A stretch of 10,000 nucleotides of DNA from Kiritimatiellota bacterium (GTDB lineage: Bacteria; Verrucomicrobiota; Kiritimatiellia; JAAZAB01): positions 1 to 10,000 of the forward strand of contig VSJD01000148.1 of assembly GCA_008636095.1 (NCBI GenBank). The letters are read 5' to 3'. The notes beneath the pieces are model-generated. The model saw only the letters and a program-made list of their open reading frames with translations. It did no database searches and was not told the origin of the DNA. Within the stretch, counting starts at the first letter, position 1, and each line of letters opens with the position of its first letter. The translations under genes and the position numbers were made by a program. This document shows positions 1 to 7,600 of this stretch, one piece after another.

Positions 1-1
1 A

Positions 2-328
2 AATCTTTCAGAACTACAGAGGGAATATGGCCGGCTACAGCGGCAACTGGCGCGTACGGGGTGGATCAGTCACGGATACGTCCAAGATCGCGGCCCTGGT
101 GCGGGCGGACCGTGCTATCAATGGAGTCGCAAGGAGTTGAAGAAGACCGTGTCGGTGGCCATGTCCAAGGAGCAGTATCTGTGGATGAAAAAGGCGATTG
201 CAAACTGGCGGTACGTACAGCTAACGCTCAAGCGCATGCAGCAGATTTCCCGCTTGGTGCTCTTCCGCACCATCCCTGAACCGCCGCGCCGTAAGCCATT
301 GAGCAAGCGAGTATTAGGCCTTAACTAA
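2..328 (+). CDS. Partial small protein, DUF6788-like, probably transposase-associated (5' end outside window)
   Basis: The frame is open from the window edge to the TAA at 326-328 and gives about 108 residues, so the N-terminus is missing. Visible features are an N-terminal stretch rich in Leu, Arg and Gln (ELQREYGRLQRQLARTG), then a turn-rich segment with GYV, Gly-Pro repeats and GGPCYQWSRK, then KKTVSVAMSKEQY and a helical, basic C-terminus ending in a proline/arginine-rich tail. This order (basic helix, GPxY-W-R strand, 'TVSV-LS-EQ', long helix) is what I recall of DUF6788-type small proteins encoded beside transposases in PVC and related genomes. No transposase follows; the reading frame ends 66 bp before the 3' end of the convergent operon. 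A downstream in-frame TTG at 137 could start a 63-aa product, but homology-like sequence extends upstream of it, so I prefer the longer, truncated reading. The family name is from memory, not from a search. Confidence 0.6.
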   Translation, partial: NLSELQREYGRLQRQLARTGWISHGYVQDRGPGAGGPCYQWSRKELKKTVSVAMSKEQYLWMKKAIANWRYVQLTLKRMQQISRLVLFRTIPEPPRRKPLSKRVLGLN

Positions 329-394
329 GCGCCATTCAAGTCTGACACTGATACTGTAAAACGCTTCGTGGAATATACAAGATAGCGAAACCTG

Positions 395-3385
395 TTATTT
401 TATTACAAATACCGCGGCATCGTTCGGTAAAATGTCAGCATTAATCGTGTTTACATGGCCCAAATCCTTGCCGCCGTAATAGTCAAAAACGCGCATGTTT
501 TCGCCAAGATTTTGATTGGTAACGACCACTTTCCGGACAACATTTTCCTCGTTGATAATCACAATCAATCTTGTCTGGCCGTCTGTGAAAACCACCACGT
601 TATCCGGTTCAATGCCGGAAACCTTAACCAGGGAAGAATCTTTATTCCGGGTAAGGAACAGCGGCTCATAATCCTTTACCAGCCTGGATACTTCCGCCAG
701 GGCGTAAAACGTTCGCCCGTCAAGCTGGGTCAGCGAGTAAATCAGCACCCCGCCCGTTCCATCCGTAACCCGCCTTAAAAGGAGCGCTTTGCTCGCATAA
801 GCCGGATATATTTGCTTTTCAACCTCATAGGGATACACCAACTCGCCGACAACCAGAGGGGTTTTGCCGAGGGCGGCGAGGGTGTCGTTGATTTCCTTTT
901 CGGAGCGTCCATACCCGCACATGGCGTAATCAATCTTGCCGGCCAGCATTGACCAGTCAACCCCATAGCCCTCCTTGGTGGATTCCATTTGATAACCGGT
1001 ATAAACTGAAAAAATTATTTCCGGGGAAACCTTTTTGACCGACTGGTTGAATTTAACGGCCAGCATGGCAAAGCGCATGTTCATGAACTTTATCCATTCG
1101 TTCCGGTAATCCTTCTTTATGGTTGTGAAGTTCAGCTCCGCCGCCGGAGCTATTTTTGCGTAATTTCTGAATTGGGCAATGCAGCGCGGACAAAAACAGC
1201 TTATATAACTCTCCCAGACTGAGCCTTCAAAATCCCAGTTAGCATGTTTGAGGTCGTTTTTTTTGACCAAGTCTTGGAGACGTTTATCCACGTAAGCCCA
1301 GGCCGGAGAATCTTCAAGGAGCAGGGCGGGACAGATATAATTATTTCTGGGATTTGACAAGTCATTTTTTTTGCCATCCTTGTCAATCCGCGTCTGGTCG
1401 GGATGTTCGGTCAAATAGGGCCTGCAATCAATATTCCACGGGCTGAAGTCTATAAGGGAAAAATTGCGAAGTTTAATTTCCGGCGGAATTGGTTTGCCAT
1501 GACTAATTTCATTAAATCCGGACGTTGCAAAAAATCCCATTATTTTTTTCATTAGATCAGGATTGTCCATGGTGCTCAGCCAATCTGCCCATAACTGGAA
1601 AATATACTTTTGCGGTTGGCCGCCTTTTATGGGCGGCAGAATATTAACGACCAGCTTTTGGGGCACTTCGGCAATATTGCCGTTTTCCGCGCCCAGGTAA
1701 TAATAAAATTCGGTTTTACCGCTCTTGCCCCCCAGCTCCGGGAGCTGAACCGGAATAGAGACAAACTGATATGAGCCGAGCTTGTTGTTGAACGGCAGGT
1801 TGGTATTTACGCCAATCTGGTATTTAACGTAATTCTTGCCGTTGCGCGCGACCTTTTCATTACCCTTCACGGAATAAGTTGCCCTCTTATAGTAACCGCT
1901 GGCCCCGAGCACTTTAAACTCTTCCGGAACTTCGAGATAAAAATTATAATCATTCAGCGTTCTGCCCGCCAGCCCCTCGGGAACCAGGAAAAGCTGCTGG
2001 ATGCTGTTCCGGGCTATTGATATTCCGCCCTTCTGCCAGTTCGGCCAGAATTTGCTTGTATTTAAAACGATTGATTTCCGGTAATATCCCTTGGCCTTGA
2101 ATTCACTGCCCGCGGCCGAGGCAAAATTCCAGGCGCCGGCGTTGAAGGCCCTGGCATTCCAATTGCTTTCGGCCGATTCGGAATATTTCCAGGTATTGTC
2201 CAGCGGAATAACATGCGCTCCGACCGTAAATCCGCCCTTGAGCGTCCCTTCCGTTTTAATCCCGATTACATTTTCGCCTTTCAACAGAAACCCCTGCTGG
2301 TCTATTTTCTGACCGTTCAGGTATATTTCGCATGCGCCTGATATTTCCGCGTTAATCCCGGATGATTTAACGTCCGAACGATAAGCAGGTGTCCGGTAAT
2401 ATGTTTTCAGATTCAAAGGATTTGCTATCCCGAACTGCGCCATAAACTCTCCATCCTTGTCCAGCGCATAATTTAAATCCAAGACCGTCTTTTCCGATAT
2501 GTCAAAGTCCTGTAAATTCCTGGCCGGGACTGATGAGGCGAATTCAACCAGGCTTTCCAGCCGCACGTGAAAATTGGTGCCCGGCGGCAAAACGGAACAA
2601 TTGAGCGTATTTGATCCGCGGACAAAATTGCCATAGTCCAGATTCCTGACCTGCGGGACCGCTCCCGCAAGAATCATCCGGCCAAAGCCTTCCGGGGTGT
2701 GAAAAGCCTTTTCCATCGGTTGCCATAAACTCCGCTCCTTGCCGAAGCAATTATGCCTGCCGATTTGGAATCCGAACGTTTGATCCAGGATCGGATTGAT
2801 TTTCAGGCTCGCTAAAGGAACCGCGCATTCCACTGTCCAGAAACCATTTCCAACAACCGATTTAACCACCGCCTTGCAGTTCCATGTTTTGTCCCTGTTC
2901 TCCCACGAATTCGCGCCGGAGCACAAGCCATCATTGACCGCGCCGTTGGCATTGATGAAAATATCGTAAAAACTGTTTTTAGCTACATCCGGCTGAAGCA
3001 GGACAAGCACCCAATCGTCGGCAAAGAGTTTGTCATCGTCATTGGCGGGAATATCTTTTTTAAACGCCTGCAGCTGATTCTGGGCGGGGTCAAGGCAACC
3101 CTGGGCGCAATGGAAGGCGACATATAAATTATTCCGGTCGTAACAGATATAGGCTTTGGTCTGTTCCAGCGCCTTTTTATCGGATGTGTCGGCATTGATA
3201 AAAGGCGCAATTTCAATGGCGTTTTGCCAGCAGGCATCATCCAGCTTGCCGTCAATAACCGGCGCGGCCGGCGTCTCGCCGGCGGCGATCAGGCCGGGCA
3301 ATGGGGCCGCCATGGCAAAATCACCAAGGACCAGCCAGGCCGCGCACGATATGATTAGCATTGATTTTGTTGTGAACGTATTCAT
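395..3385 (-). CDS. Secreted CBM9-like / TIM-barrel glycoside-hydrolase-like protein (996 aa)
   Basis: Residues 1-26 are a signal peptide (cleavage probably after AMA), so the protein is exported. IISC at 11-14 resembles a lipobox, but hydrophobic residues continue after the Cys, so signal peptidase I is likelier. Residues about 40-240 form a CBM9-like domain, opening with PVIDGKLDDACW and including NLYVAFHC. Residues about 345-445 look like a galactose-binding-type beta-sandwich (EIYLNGQKI; RAFNAGAWN). About 460-585 is another beta-rich region. About 590-905 resembles a TIM barrel of the glycoside hydrolase superfamily: NWDFE (D718, E720), a Cys cluster CFCPRC (C730, C732, C735), YTGYQ, EGYGVDW, CGYGRS, and VVGE with E848. 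About 905-996 is a beta-rich cap. E720 and E848 are my candidates for catalytic acids, by position only. The ATG at 3385 has AAGGA 9 nt upstream and lies 66 bp after the previous gene. It is homologous over its whole length to the gene at 4437-7583. By eye it is richer in A/T, especially at third positions, than that paralogue. Last gene of the probable operon. Substrate unknown. Confidence 0.85.
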   Translation of the reverse strand: MNTFTTKSMLIISCAAWLVLGDFAMAAPLPGLIAAGETPAAPVIDGKLDDACWQNAIEIAPFINADTSDKKALEQTKAYICYDRNNLYVAFHCAQGCLDPAQNQLQAFKKDIPANDDDKLFADDWVLVLLQPDVAKNSFYDIFINANGAVNDGLCSGANSWENRDKTWNCKAVVKSVVGNGFWTVECAVPLASLKINPILDQTFGFQIGRHNCFGKERSLWQPMEKAFHTPEGFGRMILAGAVPQVRNLDYGNFVRGSNTLNCSVLPPGTNFHVRLESLVEFASSVPARNLQDFDISEKTVLDLNYALDKDGEFMAQFGIANPLNLKTYYRTPAYRSDVKSSGINAEISGACEIYLNGQKIDQQGFLLKGENVIGIKTEGTLKGGFTVGAHVIPLDNTWKYSESAESNWNARAFNAGAWNFASAAGSEFKAKGYYRKSIVLNTSKFWPNWQKGGISIARNSIQQLFLVPEGLAGRTLNDYNFYLEVPEEFKVLGASGYYKRATYSVKGNEKVARNGKNYVKYQIGVNTNLPFNNKLGSYQFVSIPVQLPELGGKSGKTEFYYYLGAENGNIAEVPQKLVVNILPPIKGGQPQKYIFQLWADWLSTMDNPDLMKKIMGFFATSGFNEISHGKPIPPEIKLRNFSLIDFSPWNIDCRPYLTEHPDQTRIDKDGKKNDLSNPRNNYICPALLLEDSPAWAYVDKRLQDLVKKNDLKHANWDFEGSVWESYISCFCPRCIAQFRNYAKIAPAAELNFTTIKKDYRNEWIKFMNMRFAMLAVKFNQSVKKVSPEIIFSVYTGYQMESTKEGYGVDWSMLAGKIDYAMCGYGRSEKEINDTLAALGKTPLVVGELVYPYEVEKQIYPAYASKALLLRRVTDGTGGVLIYSLTQLDGRTFYALAEVSRLVKDYEPLFLTRNKDSSLVKVSGIEPDNVVVFTDGQTRLIVIINEENVVRKVVVTNQNLGENMRVFDYYGGKDLGHVNTINADILPNDAAVFVIK

Positions 3386-3394
3386 TTTTTATTA

Positions 3395-3399
3395 TCCTT
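3395..3399 (-). promoter_or_regulatory. Ribosome binding site of the 996-aa gene
   Basis: AAGGA on the minus strand, 9 nt before the ATG at 3385. It supports this start, which also places a signal peptide at the N-terminus. Confidence 0.7.
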
Positions 3400-3451
3400 C
3401 CGGTAACGCCGAGTGCTCCACTCCTTTATTAACAACGTTCCTATAGATTCT

Positions 3452-4369
3452 TCACAGGCTGACGCCTTTCTTCCGGACATAATCCAGATAGCGCTTATAG
3501 AGGCCATGGGCCGCCGGATAGGTCGCGAAGGGACTTAAAAAGTGCGGCAGTTCGAACGAGATAATTTTAGAGACATACGGTTGTACCACTTCCAGCTTAT
3601 GCTTCAGTTTGATCCATTCAATCGGCGGGAAACGCATCGGCATATCGCGGTCAAAGGTTTCCAGATTGGACCAGAATTCAATTTGATGCTTCTGGCAGAC
3701 TGCATGGGTAACCTTAACGTACGCCTCCAAGTCCCGAAATGCAACATGGCCATCCATAAAGGCGGCACTGTCCAGCAAACCTTGCATCTCCCCAAAAACA
3801 TAGTCAAAATGCTTGTAATGCTGTTCCGGGGAAATGGGCCTTTCCTTGGACCACTTGCTACCCGCATAACGGGGGGATACCAGGATCTTTTTATGCGCGT
3901 CCAATTCACGCATTATCCTGGCCAACGGCTTCCAGATCTGGGTCTGATGATATTCCATACTGCCTTCATGGCATAGATACCAGCCATAAAACGACGGATG
4001 CCCGCGGTAGCGTTGCCACATCTCATCAATCAGGCGCCGGTTGATCTTAATTTCTTCGTCCCAGTCGTTTTTTACCCAATGCTCCTCAGAATCGTAGAGC
4101 CCCAGATACATTTTCAGACCCGTTCGATCCGCTTCGCCAAACATCAACTCCACCAAGTCATCATCCTCGTAGATGGTCGGCCGCATGACGGGCGACTTGT
4201 ACATCGCACTATCAGCGAATCCTACCCGGATAATAATCACGGTATCAAGGCCCATGGTTTTGAATATGTCAAACTGCTTGCGCCAGTCCGATTGATCCCA
4301 GTTATTGCTGGGCACATCGGCGGCGACCCCGTCCAGAAATGTGCCGGTAATGATTTTAAACGAACTCAT
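3452..4369 (-). CDS. DUF4434-like TIM-barrel protein (305 aa), no signal peptide
   Basis: The N-terminus (ITGTFLDGVAADVPSNNW, then an amphipathic helix and DTVIIIRVGF) is typical of the DUF4434 family, placed with TIM-barrel glycoside-hydrolase-like proteins. The DUF4434-like region fills the chain; there is no signal peptide and no accessory domain. Two acidic positions are shared with the larger relative encoded at 7601-9469: E135 in FYGWYLCHE and E237 in FWSNLETFD. They sit at about the fourth and seventh barrel strands, where clan-A-type hydrolases keep acid/base and nucleophile, so they are candidate catalytic residues (inference). The ATG at 4369 is preceded by AAGGA at 9 nt. The gene lies 67 bp after the 1048-aa gene and 66 bp before the 996-aa gene, so it is probably co-transcribed. 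Without a signal peptide the product is predicted cytoplasmic, unlike its exported neighbours. Substrate unknown; a non-enzymatic role is possible. Confidence 0.82.
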   Translation of the reverse strand: MSSFKIITGTFLDGVAADVPSNNWDQSDWRKQFDIFKTMGLDTVIIIRVGFADSAMYKSPVMRPTIYEDDDLVELMFGEADRTGLKMYLGLYDSEEHWVKNDWDEEIKINRRLIDEMWQRYRGHPSFYGWYLCHEGSMEYHQTQIWKPLARIMRELDAHKKILVSPRYAGSKWSKERPISPEQHYKHFDYVFGEMQGLLDSAAFMDGHVAFRDLEAYVKVTHAVCQKHQIEFWSNLETFDRDMPMRFPPIEWIKLKHKLEVVQPYVSKIISFELPHFLSPFATYPAAHGLYKRYLDYVRKKGVSL

Positions 4370-4378
4370 ATATCTTTA

Positions 4379-4383
4379 TCCTT
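4379..4383 (-). promoter_or_regulatory. Ribosome binding site of the 305-aa gene
   Basis: AAGGA on the minus strand, 9 nt before the ATG at 4369. A second AAGGA lies slightly further upstream at 4385-4389. Confidence 0.65.
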
Positions 4384-4403
4384 TTCCTTAAATGCAATAT
4401 TTA

Positions 4404-4435
4404 CCGGGCAGATTTCCATAAGACATGACGCCCGG
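4404..4435 (-). other. Weak intergenic stem-loop just after the 1048-aa gene
   Basis: CCGGGC at 4404-4409 and GCCCGG at 4430-4435 can form a 6-bp GC-only stem with a 20-nt loop, starting directly after the stop codon at 4437-4439. No T-run follows, so it is not a convincing terminator. It could act in mRNA processing or be chance. Confidence 0.25.
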
Positions 4436-4436
4436 C

Positions 4437-7400
4437 TTATCGGAATAGCGCACGAATCGTGCGCATCTTCTTGTGAAACCAGTTTTCCTGTTCCTCAATG
4501 ATGAAGGCCTTGACGTCGTTAGCCGGCACTTCCGTTGTGATTTCCCGCAGGTTGCCGAGATCTTTTTCGGCATAATAATCAAACACCTTCATCTGCGGCG
4601 TGAATTGATTGTTTTTAAGCAAAACTTTTTTCGGATCTTTTTTCTCGTTGATCAGGAGCACCAAACGGCGTTTGCCGTCCGTAAATACCGTCACGTCATC
4701 GGCGCCGATACCTTCCGCGGTAACGAGCGCATTATCCTTGCGATGCGCCACGAAGAGATCCTCATAATCCGCAACCAACCGGCTGATTTCGGCCGAAGCA
4801 TAAAACGATTTCCCGTCCATGTCGGGATAATGCCATGCCAGGAACCCGCCCGTCCCGTCCACGGCGCGGCGCAGGATGATCGCCTTGCTGCAATAGGTCG
4901 GGAATGTCCGGTCATCCGTGCGATATGGCGTGATGCAATCGCCGCAAGCCAGCGGTACATTACCCAGCACCTTCAATGTGTCGGCGATTTGCGGCACAGA
5001 CCGGCCGTAGCCGCAGATGGCAAGGTCTATCTTGTCCGCGAGCATGGCCCAATCCACGCCATAACCTTCGCGTGTAAAATCGCATTGATAACCGCTATAC
5101 ACGGAGAAGACCTTGTCGGGCCCAACCTTGTGCACCGCCTGCCTGACCTTGCCGCAAATCTGCGCCATGCGCTGATTCATGAAACGAATCCATTGTTCAG
5201 GGTATTTTTCCTTGATAACGCCGTAATTCAGTTGCGTATCGGCCGGGATTTTTGACATTTCCTTAAAGTCCGCCAGGCACCGCGGACAGAAACAAACAAT
5301 CTCCGTTTTATCATCCCAGACCGAGTACTCGTAGTCCCAATCCAACTGGTCAATCCGGTCCTTTTTAATCCAGGCGATAATGGCGCTCGCCACAAACTCC
5401 CAGGCCGGCGTGTCCCGCACCAGCAGGCCGGGGCATATCTGTGTTTTTCTGCCGGAAACCTTTTCATGACAGCGATTGCCATCCTTGTCTATCCTGGCCT
5501 CTTCAGGGTGTTTTTCCAAATAGGGATGGCAATTAACCTGCCATGATGCGAATCCGAACATGGCCACGTTTTTTGCCGGTAATTTTTTTTGCGGTTCCGG
5601 ATTCCGGCCATGCCAGAGCTGGTTAAACCCGGCGCGGGCTAATGAGGCGGTCAATGTATCCAGACAATTCAAATCATCCATAACGCTTCCGGCGGTGGTG
5701 GTCTGCCAGGCATATTTTTTTGGCTGTTTGCCGCGCAGGGGCGGCAGGATTTTCACGGGCATTTCCCTGGGCACCTCCTGGATGGCGCCATTTTCTGCTT
5801 CCATGGAATAATAAAAAACGCACTCGCGCTCGGCAACCCGCTTCCCGGACACCGGCAGTTCAACCGCGATAGCACACATCTGATAGCCTTCAAATTTTTC
5901 CCGGAAAGACACCGGATCAAGAGCGCGGATCGCATAACGCCGGTATTCCTGTCCATTCCGAACCGTCGTTCCGCGCTCCTCGCATCGAAATCCTTTGCGC
6001 TTGTGCGATACGCCGTAGTAGCCGCTGGCACCCGTAACGCGGAATTCCGCCGGAACCTCAAAATTCACCTGCCAATCCGTAAAGGTTTTTTTCTTGAGCC
6101 CCTGTGGAAAAAGACTCAGCATCTGGACGGAATTTTCCGCGATTGAAAGCGCTTCGGCCGCCCAGTTCGGCCAGAATGCACTGTGCCCATGGAGAATGAT
6201 TTTCCTGAAATAGCTTTTTGAACCGGGCGCGCCCAGCGTCGCCTCCTTCGCTTCCGTCGTCTTCCAGGCCGAATCGTTGAACTCGTTGGTTGTCCAGCCG
6301 TCGGCCGCGGCGGGTGAATATTTCCAGCGGTTATCCGTTTTGAACGTAAAATCGCCAACCGCAAAATCACCCGTAACCGGCCCGTTCGCCTCCAGGGCCA
6401 GGGCGTTGATGCCGGACAAGAGCGCGACGGAAAACTTCTGTTCGCCCTTGCCACCCTTGAGAACCTCCTTGCCGTTGAGATAGAGGGTATAGTCGCCGTC
6501 CGCGCGCAGACTGCCGGTCAGCAAAGACATGCTAACATGCGCGGCATAGAGCGGTGATTGATAGTAGGTCGCCATGCTGGCCGGATTGAGCATCCGATAC
6601 TGGAATTCAAACGGCCCCGCCTGTTTCAGTTCATACACATGCTCCATTTTCCCCGTTTTTCCGGGAGCGAGATCGCGGAAGGCAACATCCTTGCCCTGTC
6701 CCGCAAACATCACCGCAGTCTCAAGGCGCATTCCCGCTTGCGCCGGCATGGAAACAAGGTCGCAGGTCATCCGGTTTTCACCAAAGGAAAAGTTCCCCAC
6801 CGCAACGTTCCGGACGCCGGGAACGGCATTGTCAAAAACAATCCGGCCGAATGAATCAGGCGCGATATGAAATCCTTCCTCCATCGGCTGCCAGACGCTC
6901 CGCTCATGGTCCCGCTGTTCAAGGCGGCCCAGACACACCCGCCAGGTCGTACCCGGCCGGGGCATGGGACCAAACGCGGCGAGCGGCACGGAAAACTCAA
7001 CGACCCAGTAGGCCTTGCCGCGGTCGCCGCCCCATGTGTCGCTGTATGTCTTAACTGCTACCTGCCCGCCGTAATTCCACGCTTTATCGCGCGCGCCTTC
7101 GCCCCAATAGTTCGGTGCCACGCATTTCGCGTCATTTACTATGCCGGCGCCGTTGACGCCAATCTCGTAATAGACGTCGTTGCGCTTCTCGTCCGGACAT
7201 AACAGGACGAGCACACAGTCGTTATTGAATATCTGATCGCTGTCCCTCCCCGCCCCGGTCTTGAATTCGGCCAGCTGATTGTTGGCCGGGTCAAGGCAGG
7301 ATGCCTCGCAACGAAAGGCAACATAAAGGTTTTGCTCGTCATAGGCGATATAAGCCCGGGTCTGCTCCCGGGCAAATTCCTTCTGCTTCAGGAGTATGAA

Positions 7401-7583
7401 AGGCGCTATTTCAACGGTATTCGACCAACACGGATCGTCAAGTTTACCGTCAATGACCGGCGGCTGTGAAACCCGGCCGATACGGACTTCCGCGATTTTT
7501 TCAAGGGCCGTGACAGGCGTCAGCGCTCCGAAAAAAAAGCACCCGAGACAGATTGCCGCCGCCGATTGCATGATGTTCTTCAT
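4437..7583 (-). CDS. Secreted CBM9-like / TIM-barrel glycoside-hydrolase-like protein (1048 aa), paralogue of the 996-aa protein
   Basis: I start the gene at the ATG at 7583, because AGGAGAGG lies just upstream and the N-terminus then becomes a signal peptide (MKNIMQSAAA..., cleavage near residue 26). A GTG 13 codons earlier would overlap the preceding gene and bury the signal. Domain order matches the 996-aa protein: CBM9-like at about 40-255 (PVIDGKLDDPCW, NLYVAFRC, WQPMEEGFH), a galactose-binding-like sandwich at about 355-465 (TLYLNGKEV; EFNDSAWK), a beta-rich region to about 615, a TIM-barrel-like region at about 620-935 (WDYE with D750 and E752; CFCPRC at 764-769; YSGYQ; EGYGVDW; CGYGRS), and a beta-rich cap. 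Where the relative has E848, this protein has D882 (ACGDCITPYR). The C-terminus runs about 18 residues beyond the relative (from about EEQENWFHKK), basic and rich in Arg and Lys. The gene begins 17 bp after the upstream stop. Function is inferred from fold; with the Glu-to-Asp change it may differ in activity or be mainly a binding protein. Confidence 0.85.
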   Translation of the reverse strand: MKNIMQSAAAICLGCFFFGALTPVTALEKIAEVRIGRVSQPPVIDGKLDDPCWSNTVEIAPFILLKQKEFAREQTRAYIAYDEQNLYVAFRCEASCLDPANNQLAEFKTGAGRDSDQIFNNDCVLVLLCPDEKRNDVYYEIGVNGAGIVNDAKCVAPNYWGEGARDKAWNYGGQVAVKTYSDTWGGDRGKAYWVVEFSVPLAAFGPMPRPGTTWRVCLGRLEQRDHERSVWQPMEEGFHIAPDSFGRIVFDNAVPGVRNVAVGNFSFGENRMTCDLVSMPAQAGMRLETAVMFAGQGKDVAFRDLAPGKTGKMEHVYELKQAGPFEFQYRMLNPASMATYYQSPLYAAHVSMSLLTGSLRADGDYTLYLNGKEVLKGGKGEQKFSVALLSGINALALEANGPVTGDFAVGDFTFKTDNRWKYSPAAADGWTTNEFNDSAWKTTEAKEATLGAPGSKSYFRKIILHGHSAFWPNWAAEALSIAENSVQMLSLFPQGLKKKTFTDWQVNFEVPAEFRVTGASGYYGVSHKRKGFRCEERGTTVRNGQEYRRYAIRALDPVSFREKFEGYQMCAIAVELPVSGKRVAERECVFYYSMEAENGAIQEVPREMPVKILPPLRGKQPKKYAWQTTTAGSVMDDLNCLDTLTASLARAGFNQLWHGRNPEPQKKLPAKNVAMFGFASWQVNCHPYLEKHPEEARIDKDGNRCHEKVSGRKTQICPGLLVRDTPAWEFVASAIIAWIKKDRIDQLDWDYEYSVWDDKTEIVCFCPRCLADFKEMSKIPADTQLNYGVIKEKYPEQWIRFMNQRMAQICGKVRQAVHKVGPDKVFSVYSGYQCDFTREGYGVDWAMLADKIDLAICGYGRSVPQIADTLKVLGNVPLACGDCITPYRTDDRTFPTYCSKAIILRRAVDGTGGFLAWHYPDMDGKSFYASAEISRLVADYEDLFVAHRKDNALVTAEGIGADDVTVFTDGKRRLVLLINEKKDPKKVLLKNNQFTPQMKVFDYYAEKDLGNLREITTEVPANDVKAFIIEEQENWFHKKMRTIRALFR

Positions 7584-7588
7584 GAGGC

Positions 7589-7596
7589 CCTCTCCT
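7589..7596 (-). promoter_or_regulatory. Ribosome binding site that decides the start of the 1048-aa gene
   Basis: AGGAGAGG on the minus strand; AGGAG is 8 nt before the ATG at 7583. It lies in the 17-bp gap after the upstream stop codon (7601-7603) and favours this start over an in-frame GTG at 7622 inside the preceding gene. Confidence 0.8.
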
Positions 7597-7600
7597 AATA

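Noticed and set aside
3411..3423. Small stem GAGTG-CTC-CACTC between the 305-aa and 996-aa genes
   Set aside because: It has only five base pairs and no T-run, and it sits just upstream of the ribosome binding site of a gene that is probably co-transcribed.
3542..3976. Plus-strand open frame of 144 codons opposite the 305-aa gene, and similar antisense frames such as 4473-5255 and 7667-8089
   Set aside because: They lie opposite well-supported genes with clear domain patterns and have no recognisable motifs or ribosome binding sites. They are mirror-image frames of G/C-rich coding sequence.
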